64,000 nt of DNA from Hyalangium ruber (GCF_034259325.1 NZ_JAXIVS010000010.1:124001-188000); one strand, 5' to 3'. Positions 15,211 through 24,060 are shown, counted from the stretch's first letter. Notes: generated by a model from the sequence alone, not told the origin. Program-made: numbers and translations.

Positions 15211-16642
15211 GGAGGTTGCGGGCCAGGCTTCCCAGCGTGGCCACCGCGGCCTCGATGCGCGGCGACCAGGGCTGGCTGCAGCTCATGCGGATGAAGTGCG
15301 AGTAGCGCTGCGGCTGCGCCGAGAAGATGGGCCCTGGGGCGATGCTGATGCCCGCCTCCAGCGCTCGCTCGTGGAGCTTCAGGGCATCCACCGTGGTGGG
15401 CAGCTCCACCCACAGCAGGGAGCTGCCCGTCGGCCGCGTCACGCACGTGCCCTCGGGGAAGTGCTCGGCGATGGCCTCGGTGGTGCGCTCCAGCTGCGCG
15501 GACAGGTGGCGCCGCAGGGTCCGCAGGTGCCGGTCATAGCCTCCGCTCTGGAGGAAGCGGGCGATGGCGAGCTGGGGCAGCGTGGGCGTGGCCACTGTCT
15601 GCGCGAACTTGAGCAACTCCACCCGCTCGCGGTAGCGGCCGGGCGCCACCCAGCCCACGCGGTAGCCTGGCGCCAGCGTCTTCGAGAAGGAACCGCACAG
15701 CAGCACCAGCCCCTCTTTGTCGAACGCCTTGCACGTGCGCGGGCGCTCCGGGCCGAAGTACAGGTCTCCGTAGATGTCGTCCTCGATGAGCGGAATGTCA
15801 CGCTCGGTCAGCAGGGCCACCAGGCGACGGCGGTGCTCCTCGGGCATGCAGCTTCCCAGCGGGTTGCTGAAGCTGGGCACGGACAGCACCGCGGCCACGC
15901 GCCGCTTGTCGAGCGCGGCCTCCAGCGCCTCCAGCTCCATGCCGTGCCGGGGGTGGCTGGGAATCTCCAGTGCGCGCAGCCCGAGCGACTCGATGGCCTG
16001 GAGGGTGCCGTAGTAGGCGGGAGACTCGATGGCGATGGTGTCCCCGGTCTTCGCCACGGCGCGCAGGCTCAGGTAGACGGCCTCGGAGGCGCCGCACGTG
16101 GTGATGAAGTCATCCGGGCCGAGCGCGCATCCCCACTCCAGTGAACGGCGGGCGATCTGCCGCCGCAGCTCCAGGCAGCCGGGCGGCATGTCGTACTCCA
16201 CCGCGAGATCGCTCGCCTCGCGCGACAACAGCGCCAGTTCGCGACCGAGGCGTTGGGTAGGCAGCAGCTCGGGCGCCGGGACGGAGGCTCCCAGCTGCAC
16301 CACGCGCCGGTCACTCGCGGCCCGGTACACGCGCGCCACCAGGGCGGAGACGCTCACGGGGTTGGCGGTGGTGGCGGGACGGGAGACCTGCGGCTCGGCG
16401 GGCCGAGGGCGCTCACGGCGGCGCACGTAGTGGCCGGACTGCGGCCGCGTCTCGACGAGGCCCAGTGACTCCAGATGCACGTACGCCTGGAGCACGGTGG
16501 AGATGCTCACCCGCTCCTGCGTGCTGAGCTGCCGCACGGAGGGCAGGCGATCTCCGGCTCGGAGCGTCCCCGCGGTGATGGCGTCGCAGATGCGCTCGGC
16601 CACCTGCTCGTACAGCTTCGACTTCTGCGCCGCGCTCATCAT
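15203..16642 (-). CDS. MocR-family PLP-dependent transcriptional regulator
   Basis: ATG 16642 (GGAG 6 bases upstream) gives 479 residues. An N-terminal GntR winged helix (about 7-75, with GDRLPSVRQLS) is joined by a linker (about 76-100) to a fold-type I aminotransferase domain. PLP-site residues are visible: N260 in SNPLG, D288/D289 in IEDDIYGD, and the Schiff-base Lys321 in GSFSKTLAPGYRVGW. Such regulators sense PLP or an amino-acid ligand and control a divergent gene. Here it faces the DUF2917/EamA pair across 199 bases carrying GTACAGT repeats, so it probably governs that exporter and itself. Confidence 0.9.
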   Translation of the reverse strand: MMSAAQKSKLYEQVAERICDAITAGTLRAGDRLPSVRQLSTQERVSISTVLQAYVHLESLGLVETRPQSGHYVRRRERPRPAEPQVSRPATTANPVSVSALVARVYRAASDRRVVQLGASVPAPELLPTQRLGRELALLSREASDLAVEYDMPPGCLELRRQIARRSLEWGCALGPDDFITTCGASEAVYLSLRAVAKTGDTIAIESPAYYGTLQAIESLGLRALEIPSHPRHGMELEALEAALDKRRVAAVLSVPSFSNPLGSCMPEEHRRRLVALLTERDIPLIEDDIYGDLYFGPERPRTCKAFDKEGLVLLCGSFSKTLAPGYRVGWVAPGRYRERVELLKFAQTVATPTLPQLAIARFLQSGGYDRHLRTLRRHLSAQLERTTEAIAEHFPEGTCVTRPTGSSLLWVELPTTVDALKLHERALEAGISIAPGPIFSAQPQRYSHFIRMSCSQPWSPRIEAAVATLGSLARNLLT

Positions 16643-16711
16643 GTGCCGCTCCGTTCCGTTCCCGAGCCGCGCTCCAGCCTTCATGGATAACGCCCACCCC
16701 TCGCACTGCCC

Positions 16712-16768
16712 AGGTACAGTGGGGCGCCTTCTGAACCGGTACAGTTCATCCTACCTCAACTGTACTGG
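16712..16768. promoter_or_regulatory. Candidate MocR operator in divergent promoter
   Basis: GTACAGT occurs as direct repeats at 16714-16720 and 16739-16745, and as an inverted AACTGTAC at 16758-16765. The second and third copies make an 8-bp inverted repeat with an 11-base spacer. Direct plus inverted elements between a MocR gene and its divergent target are typical of this family's operators. Confidence 0.6.
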
Positions 16769-16841
16769 TCACAATCGTCCCGGACTGAATCTGTTCTCCT
16801 TCTCCCGTGAGGCGCATCTTGGAGCAATCCGGAGGTAGACG

Positions 16842-17180
16842 ATGACGGGCTCTGTTCTTGAAGGTCTTCGGGCGATGGCGTCGAGACTGCCGTGGGCGCG
16901 ACGCGAGGACTCCTGCACCTGCGTGGTGCTGCCAGGAGGCACGCTGTGGAGTCACCGGCCGCGCGCGGGCGGGCTCACCCTCACCTGCAATGAGGGGTGG
17001 ATCTGGCTCACGCAGGAAGGAGACACGGAGGACCACGTGCTCGCGGCGGGCAGCTCCCTGCGGCTGGACAAGCCGGGGCTCGTGGTGGTGCAGGCGCTGA
17101 GGTCGGCGCGCTTCTGCGTGTGCCAGAAGCCTCGGGGGCAGGTGGGAACGCCGCCCGCCATGAACTGGGCCGCGCGATGA
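16842..17180 (+). CDS. DUF2917 domain protein
   Basis: This 112-residue protein starts at ATG 16842, 6 bases after a CGGAGGT ribosome site. It has no signal peptide. The central GWIWLTQEGDTEDHVLAAG followed by LRLDKPGLVVVQAL matches DUF2917, a small cupin-like beta-barrel domain that often accompanies amino-acid exporters or regulators. Its TGA overlaps the EamA start (ATGA), giving tight coupling. It is the first gene of the unit downstream of the MocR operator. Molecular role is unknown. Confidence 0.8.
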   Translation: MTGSVLEGLRAMASRLPWARREDSCTCVVLPGGTLWSHRPRAGGLTLTCNEGWIWLTQEGDTEDHVLAAGSSLRLDKPGLVVVQALRSARFCVCQKPRGQVGTPPAMNWAAR

Positions 17181-18076
17181 TGGAGCGGACACAGCGAATG
17201 GAGGGGCTGCTGCTGGGCACGCTGGCCGTGGCGGCGTTCAGCCTCTCGCTGCCGGCGACCCGCGCGGCGGTGCCCGAGCTCGGAGGGACGGTGGTGGGGC
17301 TGGGGCGAGCGGTGGTCGCGGCCGCGCTGGCGGGGGCGTTGCTCTTGGTGCGGCGCGAGCGGCTGCCCGAGCGTCGGCATTGGGCGCGGCTGGGACTGGT
17401 GGCGCTCGGCGTGGTGGTGGGCTTTCCCCTGCTGTCGGCGCTGGCGCTGCGAGACATGTCGGCGGCGCATGGGGCGGTGCTGGTGGGGCTGCTGCCGGGC
17501 GCAACGGCGGTGGCGGCCGTGCTCCGCGCGAAGGAGCGGCCGTCCCTGGGGTTCTGGATGGCTTCGGCCGCGGGGCTGGTGTGCGTGCTGATCTTCGCGG
17601 TGGCGCAGGGCGCGGGCGGGCTCACGGCGGGAGATGGGCTGGTGCTGCTCGCGGTGGTGGCGGGAGCGCTGGGCTATGCGGAGGGAGGTGCGCTGGCGCG
17701 GGAGCTGGGCGGCTGGCGCGTCATCTGCTGGGCTCTGGTGCTGGCCGCTCCGGTGCTCGTTCCGGTGGTGGCGCTCTCCGTGGGCGCTTCCGTGTCCCAG
17801 GTCAGCACTCGCGCGTGGCTCGGCTTCGGGTACGTCTCGCTGGTGAGCATGTTCCTGGGGTTCTTCGCCTGGTATCGGGCGATGGCGCTCGGGGGCGTGG
17901 CGCGGGTGGGGCAGCTTCAGTTGCTCCAACCGTTGCTCACGCTGCTGTGGTCCGCGCTGCTCCTGGGAGAGGAGGTGGGGCGGGACACATTCGGTGCTTC
18001 GCTGCTCGTGCTGCTCTGTGTGCTCGCGGGGGTGCGCAGCCGGGTGCGACAGTTGCCGGCCCCTGTGGTGCGCTGA
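17177..18076 (+). CDS. EamA/DMT-family transporter
   Basis: Starting at ATG 17177, the 299-residue product has about ten predicted hydrophobic segments arranged as two EamA repeats (about 10-140 and 155-290), the standard DMT architecture. Small-residue-rich helices (Ala, Gly, Val, Leu) and a C-terminal ALLLGEEV segment before the last helix are typical of the family. DMT transporters export amino acids, nucleosides or drugs, and context under a MocR regulator points to an amino acid or amine. The substrate is not determinable. Confidence 0.88.
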   Translation: MMERTQRMEGLLLGTLAVAAFSLSLPATRAAVPELGGTVVGLGRAVVAAALAGALLLVRRERLPERRHWARLGLVALGVVVGFPLLSALALRDMSAAHGAVLVGLLPGATAVAAVLRAKERPSLGFWMASAAGLVCVLIFAVAQGAGGLTAGDGLVLLAVVAGALGYAEGGALARELGGWRVICWALVLAAPVLVPVVALSVGASVSQVSTRAWLGFGYVSLVSMFLGFFAWYRAMALGGVARVGQLQLLQPLLTLLWSALLLGEEVGRDTFGASLLVLLCVLAGVRSRVRQLPAPVVR

Positions 18077-18188
18077 TCCGTGAGCCACCCTACCCAGGGG
18101 GCTACCCACGCCGTGTCAGACCTGTATAGTAGGGTCCTCACATCCGCCTGAAGAGGCAGGTGGATGCTCTACGTACAGGGAGGCGGCG

Positions 18189-18668
18189 ATGGCGACAGCC
18201 AACGGTGGCGACGTGATGCTTCAACTGCTCCAGGGATTCCAGGAGTTCCAGCATGGATTCCAGGAACTCAGTCAAGGAGTCCAGGAACTCAAGCAGGGAT
18301 TCCTGGGGCTCGGGCAGGAAGTCCAAGAACTCCGGCAGGAAGTCCGGATTTCATTCAAGCGACTCGGCGATCGGGTTGGCGCGCTTGAGGGACGGATGGA
18401 ATCCCTTGAGGGACGGATGGAATCCCTTGAGGGACGGATGGAATCCCTTGAGGGACGGATGGAATCCCTTGAGGGACGTGTGGGCTCACTTGAGGGACGT
18501 GTGGGCTTACTCGAAGGTCAAGTGGGTACCCTTCAGCACTCGAACCAGCAGATCCTGGGCTACATCAAGCGCATTGGGAAGATGCTAGGCAAGGTCGCTC
18601 AGGACCGCGATGCGCTGACCGAGCGCGTGGATGATCATGAGCGGCGCCTGATCATCCTAGAGAAGTAG
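18189..18668 (+). CDS. Coiled-coil protein built from 21-bp heptad-coding repeats
   Basis: GGAGG precedes ATG 18189 closely. The 159-residue protein has no signal peptide or Cys. Residues about 15-55 are degenerate seven-residue units (pattern GFQEFQH, GFQELSQ, GVQELKQ, EVQELRQ). Residues about 66-114 are seven further units (LEGRMES, then LEGRVGS and LEGQVGT). The remaining helix (about 118-159) continues the coiled coil. The whole protein is thus a single alpha-helical coiled coil that probably forms a homo-oligomeric rod. Its function is unknown, and the repeats make length polymorphism likely. A TATAGT at 18123-18128 may be its -10 element. Confidence 0.75.
   Translation: MATANGGDVMLQLLQGFQEFQHGFQELSQGVQELKQGFLGLGQEVQELRQEVRISFKRLGDRVGALEGRMESLEGRMESLEGRMESLEGRMESLEGRVGSLEGRVGLLEGQVGTLQHSNQQILGYIKRIGKMLGKVAQDRDALTERVDDHERRLIILEK
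18384..18530. repeat. Seven tandem 21-bp repeats within coding sequence
   Basis: Units begin at 18384, 18405, 18426, 18447, 18468, 18489 and 18510. The first four are identical; units five and six differ in the last 10 bases (GTGTGGGCTCA/TTA); the seventh is diverged. Unit length equals seven codons, so copy-number change keeps the frame and alters coiled-coil length only. Confidence 0.95.
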
Positions 18669-18685
18669 CCGGTCTCCTTGACGGG

Positions 18686-20302
18686 TCAGCGCTCGAAGAC
18701 GACCTGCCCCCCCACCACCGTGAGCATCACCTTCACATCGCGGATCTCCTCGGGAGGAATCCGGGTGATGTCGCGCTCCAGCAGCGTGAAGTCCGCCAGC
18801 TTCCCCTCTTCCAGGGTGCCCTTGTCCTGCTCCTCGAAGGAGGCATAGGCACTGCCTGAGGTGTAGGCCCGAAGCGCGTCCTCGACGCCGATTCGCTGCT
18901 CGGGCACCCATCCGCCCGGGTGCTCGCCATCCAGCGTGCGGCGGGTGACGGCGGCGTAGATGCCTTCCAGCGGCGTGGGCGGTGCCACGAACCAGTCACT
19001 GCCAAAAGCCAGCCGCGCGCCCGTGTCCCGCAGCGAGCGGAACGCATACGTCGTCTTCGCCCGCTCGGGACCGATGACCCTCTCCGCCCAGCGTCCGTCA
19101 TCAATGGCGTGGTAGGGCTGCATGCTGGCGATGACACCCTGCGCGGCAAAGCGCGGCACGTCCTCGGGCGCGATGTGCTGCGCGTGCTCGATGCGGAAGC
19201 GGCGATCCCTCGGGCCGTTCTCCGCCGCCACACGCTGGAAGATGTCGAGCTGGAGGCGAATCGCACGGTCTCCAATGGCATGCACCAGCACGTGCAGCCC
19301 TGCCTTGTCCGCGCCGGAAGTCCACCGATAGAGGTCCTCTGGTGTGTTCACCAGCAGCCCCGTGTCGTTCGGCGCGTCGGTGAAGGGCTCCAGGAAGGCT
19401 GCCGTGTGCGAGCCGAGCGAGCCATCCACGAAACCCTTGAGCGCGCCGATGCGCAGCCACGCATCTCCCCGCCCGCCCTGGGCCACGGTGTCCCGCAGGC
19501 GCTCCCAGGTATCCAGCGGCATGGCGACATAGATGCGCGTGCGCAGCGCTCCCGCGGCGTGCGCGCGCTCGAAGACCGCCAGGTCCTCCCACGTCCCCAT
19601 CCCCATGTGCTGCACCGAGGTGACGCCGTTGGCGGCCACGTGGCGCATGGCCGCGTCCAGGGCCCGAGCGCTCAGCTCCGGCGCGGGTTCAGGTACCACA
19701 CGGCCCACCAGCGCCATGGCCTTGTCCTTGAGCACGCCCGCAGGCTCGCCTCCCGGGCCTCGGACGATGGTGCCTCCCTCTACCTCCCGCGTCGTGGCCG
19801 TCACTGCCGCCGCACGAAGGGCCGCGCTGTTGGCCAGGCCCATGTGCCCGTCCAGCCGGCTCACCCAGACCGGATGCTCGGGCGTCACGGCGTCGATCCA
19901 ATCGCGGCGGGGCAGCTCGCCGCCCCAGTTCTCGTGGTCCCAGTCTCCTCCCGTAATCCAGGTGCCCGGAGGCACCGTGGCGGCGAACGCCTGGATGCGG
20001 CGGATGAACTCCTCCGGCATCTTCGCATCCCGGAGCTGCACCGAGGCGAGCCGGAAGCCCGCATCGAGGAAGTGCAGGTGGGCATCATTGAAGCCCGGCA
20101 CCAGCAACCGTCCCTGTGCATCGATGACGCGGGTGTCAGCGCCCACCTGCCGGAACACCTCGGCGCTGGAGCCTACCGCCACCAGCCGCTCCCCACTCAC
20201 GGCGAGAGCCTCGGCCCACGGCTGCCGGGAGTCTCCCGTCCACACCCGCGCATTGAGCACCGCGAACGTCACCGGCTCCGAGGAGACAAGGCGCGTTGTC
20301 AT
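18686..20302 (-). CDS. YtcJ/metal-dependent amidohydrolase (amidohydrolase 3 family)
   Basis: ATG 20302 (GGGAG 7 bases upstream) is favoured over GTG 20308; product 538 residues. The metal motif N-D-A-H75-L-H77 follows the N-terminal beta-sandwich. Later TIM-barrel ligands are visible in HAIGDRA, RIEHAQHI and AFGSDWFV. The GGDWDHENW and DGSLGSHTAAFLEPF segments are diagnostic of the YtcJ-like group of cytoplasmic zinc hydrolases on amide or carbamoyl bonds. The C-terminal barrel closes with KLADFTLLERD. It lies 12 bases after the DUF819 gene in the same leftward unit with an epimerase, suggesting a peptide- or amide-degrading operon. Confidence 0.88.
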   Translation of the reverse strand: MTTRLVSSEPVTFAVLNARVWTGDSRQPWAEALAVSGERLVAVGSSAEVFRQVGADTRVIDAQGRLLVPGFNDAHLHFLDAGFRLASVQLRDAKMPEEFIRRIQAFAATVPPGTWITGGDWDHENWGGELPRRDWIDAVTPEHPVWVSRLDGHMGLANSAALRAAAVTATTREVEGGTIVRGPGGEPAGVLKDKAMALVGRVVPEPAPELSARALDAAMRHVAANGVTSVQHMGMGTWEDLAVFERAHAAGALRTRIYVAMPLDTWERLRDTVAQGGRGDAWLRIGALKGFVDGSLGSHTAAFLEPFTDAPNDTGLLVNTPEDLYRWTSGADKAGLHVLVHAIGDRAIRLQLDIFQRVAAENGPRDRRFRIEHAQHIAPEDVPRFAAQGVIASMQPYHAIDDGRWAERVIGPERAKTTYAFRSLRDTGARLAFGSDWFVAPPTPLEGIYAAVTRRTLDGEHPGGWVPEQRIGVEDALRAYTSGSAYASFEEQDKGTLEEGKLADFTLLERDITRIPPEEIRDVKVMLTVVGGQVVFER

Positions 20303-20314
20303 GGACACTCTCCC

Positions 20315-21517
20315 TCAGTGAATGAGCCGGTGTACCTGCTCGAGCATGGCCGCGCAGAGCAACCCTCCATAGGTGCCCAGCACGTAGCCGAACACGGCCA
20401 ACAGCACTCCCACCGGCGCCAAGGCCGGGTGGAAGGTGGCCGCAACCACCGAGGCCGACGCGGTGCCTCCCACGTTCGCCTGCGAGCCCACCGCCGCGAA
20501 GAAGATGGGCGCCTTGAGCAGCCGCCGCACGCCCATTGTCACCGCCGCATGGAAGGCCATCCACAGCCCGCCTACCGCCACCAGCGCGGGAGCATCCAGC
20601 AGGCGGCGGAACTCGGCCTGCGCGCCAATCGTCGCCACCAGCAGGTAGAGGAACACCGAGCCCAAACGGCTGGCGCCCGCGCCCTCCAGCTTCCGCGCCG
20701 GGGTGAACGACAACACCACGCCCACCGTCGTCACCAACAGCACCACCCACGTGAAGCCCGTCACCACGCTGCCCAGGTCCGGCAGCTTCGCGGCGAGCTC
20801 CGTACACGCCACCGTTACTCCGAAGGCGATGGCCAGCATCCACAGCAGGTCCGCCAGCCCCACTGGCCGCGCGTTCTCCGCCTGAAGGCGCTCCACCTCC
20901 TGCCGCACCGCATCCAGGGAGCTCCGGTCCGCGCCCAGGCGCTCATCCATCTGCTTCTCACGGCCCGCGAAGGACAACAGCACCGCCGTCCAGATGTTCG
21001 AGACGCCCACGTCCACCACCACCAGCATGCTCAACGTGCTGTCGAGCGCCCCCACGCTCTGGCCGATCGCCACGAAGTTGGCGCTGCCGCCAATCCACGA
21101 GCCGCTCAGCGCCGCCAGTCCCTTCCAGGCCTGGTCTCCCAGCTCCGCCGGCACCAGCCACCCGAGCGCGAGGTACGCCAGCGGCCCGCCCAGGATGATG
21201 CCCACCGCTCCCGCCAAGAAGAGCACCACCGCGTTGCGCCCCAGCCGGGCAATGGCTGGCAGGTCCACCGAGAGCACCAGCAGCACGAGGCTCGCCGGCA
21301 GCAGGTACACCCGCACGAAGCGGTACAGCTCCGACTGGAGGGGAATGACTCCCAGGTTGGAGAGCACCGTGGGGACGAAGTAGATGAAGACGAGCAGCGG
21401 CACCGTGCGGAAGAAGCGCTGGAGCAGCGGGTGTCGCTCGGCGAGGAACAGCAGGCCGAGCACGCCCAGCAGCACGGCGAGCACCACCATCGGATCCTGA
21501 ATGAGGGCCGACTTCAC
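20315..21517 (-). CDS. DUF819 multi-spanning membrane protein
   Basis: The GTG start (21517) overlaps the epimerase's stop as GTGA; the 400-residue product follows. About 11-12 hydrophobic helices are present, and the GSWIGGSANFVAIG motif (about residue 140) plus the GSQANVGGTASASV motif near the end are hallmarks of DUF819 (YjcL-like). A cytoplasmic Arg/Glu-rich loop (about 180-210) separates the two halves, consistent with a two-domain transporter. No substrate has been shown for the family to my knowledge. Its position between an Ala-Glu-type epimerase and an amidohydrolase makes it a candidate importer of dipeptides or murein peptides. Confidence 0.85.
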   Translation of the reverse strand: MKSALIQDPMVVLAVLLGVLGLLFLAERHPLLQRFFRTVPLLVFIYFVPTVLSNLGVIPLQSELYRFVRVYLLPASLVLLVLSVDLPAIARLGRNAVVLFLAGAVGIILGGPLAYLALGWLVPAELGDQAWKGLAALSGSWIGGSANFVAIGQSVGALDSTLSMLVVVDVGVSNIWTAVLLSFAGREKQMDERLGADRSSLDAVRQEVERLQAENARPVGLADLLWMLAIAFGVTVACTELAAKLPDLGSVVTGFTWVVLLVTTVGVVLSFTPARKLEGAGASRLGSVFLYLLVATIGAQAEFRRLLDAPALVAVGGLWMAFHAAVTMGVRRLLKAPIFFAAVGSQANVGGTASASVVAATFHPALAPVGVLLAVFGYVLGTYGGLLCAAMLEQVHRLIH

Positions 21518-22539
21518 GCGCTCGCTCGCGGCTCCACGCCCAGCCCCGCACCCGCGCCCAGTTGGATGCGCCCCTCCACCACCGGGTGCCCCCGGAACGG
21601 GTCCTCGGAGAGGAGCAGGTTGCCGTCCAAGTCCAGCCAGTCCGCCAGGGGCCCCAGGTGCGCCGCCGCCGCGATGCCCACCGAGGTCTCCACCATGCAC
21701 CCGATCATCACCTTCAGCCCACACGCGCGCGCCACATCGATGATGCGCAGCGTCTCGCGGATGCCTCCGGCCTTCTGCAGCTTCACGTTCACGCCGTGGT
21801 AACCCTCGGCCAGCTTCGGCACATCCGCGGCCCGGATGAGCGCCTCGTCCGCCACCAGCGGCAGCGGTGAGCGCGCGCGCAGCCACTTCGCGCCTTCCAC
21901 GTCCGCCGCTGGCAGGGGCTGCTCCACCAACTCCACGCCCTGCGTGGCCATCCACTCGATGTACTTAAGCGCCTCGTCCGGCTTCCAGGCCTCGTTGGCG
22001 TCCACGCGAATCACCTTGGGCGTGGCGGCCCGCACCGTGCTGAACACCTCGCGCACCCGCTCCGCGCCGAGCTTTACCTTGAGGACCGGGTACGGCTCGG
22101 CCTCGCGCACCTTGCGCTCCAGCGTCTGCGGGTCATCGATGCCGATGGAGAAGGAGGTGATGGGCATGCGCGTGGGGTCCACGCCGAGCATCCGATACAG
22201 CGGCACGCCCAGCGTCTTGCCCGCCAGGTCATGCAGGGCGATGTCGAGCGCCGCCTTCGCCGCGCCGTTACCGGGCATCGCCTCCTGCACGGCCTCCGAG
22301 GCGTCCCGGAAGTAGCGCACGTCCCGCTCCAGCGCGGGGGCCAGGGTGCGCAGGGCCTCCAGCACCGTCTCCGCCGACTCGCCGTAGCGCACGTTGGGTG
22401 CGGCCTCGCCCAGGCCCACGTGCTCTCCCGAGCGCAGCTCCACGAACACGTTGCGCTTCGAGGTGCTGGTGCCTCGCGAGATGGTCCAGGCGTGACGCAG
22501 GGGCAGCTCGATGACGCGGGACGTAAAGGCAGCGGACAT
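21514..22539 (-). CDS. Dipeptide epimerase, L-Ala-D/L-Glu type (enolase superfamily)
   Basis: The product has 341 residues. Enolase-superfamily catalytic residues are present: acid/base pair K154/K156 in the LKVKLG strand, and K253 in NVKLQKAGG. Metal ligands are D180, E206 and D231. Substrate-specifying features fit the Ala-Glu epimerase group: R22 in SRGT and the late D303-x-D305 that holds the dipeptide amino group. These enzymes convert L-Ala-D-Glu from murein recycling to L-Ala-L-Glu for degradation. It leads the leftward unit epimerase-DUF819-amidohydrolase. AGGAG lies about 12 bases before the ATG. The exact dipeptide may differ. Confidence 0.88.
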   Translation of the reverse strand: MSAAFTSRVIELPLRHAWTISRGTSTSKRNVFVELRSGEHVGLGEAAPNVRYGESAETVLEALRTLAPALERDVRYFRDASEAVQEAMPGNGAAKAALDIALHDLAGKTLGVPLYRMLGVDPTRMPITSFSIGIDDPQTLERKVREAEPYPVLKVKLGAERVREVFSTVRAATPKVIRVDANEAWKPDEALKYIEWMATQGVELVEQPLPAADVEGAKWLRARSPLPLVADEALIRAADVPKLAEGYHGVNVKLQKAGGIRETLRIIDVARACGLKVMIGCMVETSVGIAAAAHLGPLADWLDLDGNLLLSEDPFRGHPVVEGRIQLGAGAGLGVEPRASA

Positions 22540-22621
22540 GGGCGGCGGGCTCTCCTGTGGGCATCGCCCTCTAGCACGACTTTCCCGCCGGACGCGGCAT
22601 CGATCGGGGTACAACGCCCCC

Positions 22622-24028
22622 GTGCGCCCCCTGCCTTTCTGCCTCGCCCTGCTCGCCCTGGGTTGCAGCCACGCCGCCGGTCCTGCCCCCACTGCTCGCC
22701 CTCGTGAGGCCGAGGAGCTGCGCACGCTGCTCTCCGAGCTCGTCGCAGTGGACACCTCCAATCCGCCCGGCAACGAGACCGCCGCCGCCCAGGTGGCCGC
22801 GCGGTGGCTGCGCGAGGCCGGCATCGAGGTGGAGATCCTCGAGCCCGCCCCCGGCCGAGGCAACCTGCTGGCGCGGCTCAAGGGCACCGGTGGCGGACGC
22901 CCCATCCTCGTCCTGGCGCACCTGGACACCGTCCCCGCGAAGCGGGAGGAGTGGGCCACCGACCCGTGGACGCTCACCGAGCGCGACGGCTTCCTCTATG
23001 GGCGCGGCGTCCAGGACAACAAAGGCATGGCGGCCGCCAGCGTGCTGGCGCTGCGGCGGCTCAAGCGCGAGGGCGTAAAGCTGTCGAGAGACGTCGTGCT
23101 GTACCTCGGCGCGGATGAAGAGGTGGGCTCCGGCCACGGCCTGGACTGGATGCTGGAGCACCGCCCGGAGCTGCGCGAGGCCGAGTTCGCCCTCAACGAA
23201 GGCGGTCTCACCGAGCTGAGCGCGGACCGGCGAGAGGTGCGCTTCGTGGCCCTCCAGGCCGCCGAGCGCGTCTCGCGGAACGTGAAGCTCAAGGCCACCG
23301 GCCCCGGTGGGCACTCCTCCGCGCCTCCCGCCGACCCCAATCCGCTGGTGCGCGTCTCCGCGGCCGTGGCCCGCATCGGCGCGCTCTCCTTCCCCGCCCG
23401 GTTGACGCCCGCCGCTCGGCTCCACATCCAGGGCCGAGCGCCTCGAACGCCGGGCGAGCTGGGCGAGGCCTTGAAGCGCATCGCCGCCGCTCCGGACGCG
23501 CCCCCTCAGGAGGCCGTGGACACCGTGGTCCGGTTGGATCCCGCCTTGGCGGCGGTGATGCGCACCACCTGCGTGCCCACTGTCTTCCAGGCCGGCACCC
23601 GCTCCAACGTCATCCCCGCCACCGCCGAGGCCACCATCAACTGCCGGCTGCTGCCGGACGAGGATGCCCCCGCGCTCCACGCCCGCCTCGTCGCCGCGGT
23701 GGCCGACCCCTCCATCCAGGTGGAGATGGACACGCGCCCTCCGAACTCGCCCATGTCGCCCGTGGGGGACAACCTCATGTTCCGGGCCGCGAAGAGCGCC
23801 GCCGCGCGCGTGTGGCCGGGCGTACCCGTCATTCCACGCCAGTCCACCGGCACCACCGAGTCCGCCGAGCTGCGCCGCGCGGGCATCCACGCCTACGGCA
23901 TCGACCTCTTCGCGCTCACCCCCGAGGACGCGAGGACGGCCCACGCGCCCAATGAGCGTGTCCCCTCGGCCTCACTCCAGCCAGGCGGCCAGTTCGTCTA
24001 CCTGCTGCTGCGCGAGCTGACGCGGTAA
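22622..24028 (+). CDS. M20 family metallopeptidase lipoprotein
   Basis: The GTG at 22622 is the best start because it gives a lipoprotein signal ending LALGC (Cys15); upstream codons do not fit. Product 468 residues. M20 metal-site motifs are complete: H100 in LAHLDTVP, D132 in GVQDNKG, E166/E167 in GADEEVGS, and a late His in TAHAPNE. A dimerisation lid (about 215-330, GPGGHSSAP) is inserted as usual. Members hydrolyse dipeptides or acyl-amino acids. Lipoprotein export is unusual for M20 but known for some. It is divergent from the dipeptide epimerase by 82 bases, so periplasmic dipeptide processing is plausible. Confidence 0.88.
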   Translation: MRPLPFCLALLALGCSHAAGPAPTARPREAEELRTLLSELVAVDTSNPPGNETAAAQVAARWLREAGIEVEILEPAPGRGNLLARLKGTGGGRPILVLAHLDTVPAKREEWATDPWTLTERDGFLYGRGVQDNKGMAAASVLALRRLKREGVKLSRDVVLYLGADEEVGSGHGLDWMLEHRPELREAEFALNEGGLTELSADRREVRFVALQAAERVSRNVKLKATGPGGHSSAPPADPNPLVRVSAAVARIGALSFPARLTPAARLHIQGRAPRTPGELGEALKRIAAAPDAPPQEAVDTVVRLDPALAAVMRTTCVPTVFQAGTRSNVIPATAEATINCRLLPDEDAPALHARLVAAVADPSIQVEMDTRPPNSPMSPVGDNLMFRAAKSAAARVWPGVPVIPRQSTGTTESAELRRAGIHAYGIDLFALTPEDARTAHAPNERVPSASLQPGGQFVYLLLRELTR

Positions 24029-24060
24029 GGTCCGTTACCCGTTCGAAGGTGGAGTCCCCC

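Noticed and set aside
18384-18530. Tandem 21-bp repeats considered as a CRISPR array
   Set aside because: There are no unique spacers between units; they abut directly and encode heptads in frame. No cas genes are near.
18920-21802. A 960-codon plus-strand open frame opposite the amidohydrolase and DUF819 genes
   Set aside because: Composition (His, Arg, Gln-rich) and lack of motifs show it is a shadow of the real genes on the other strand.
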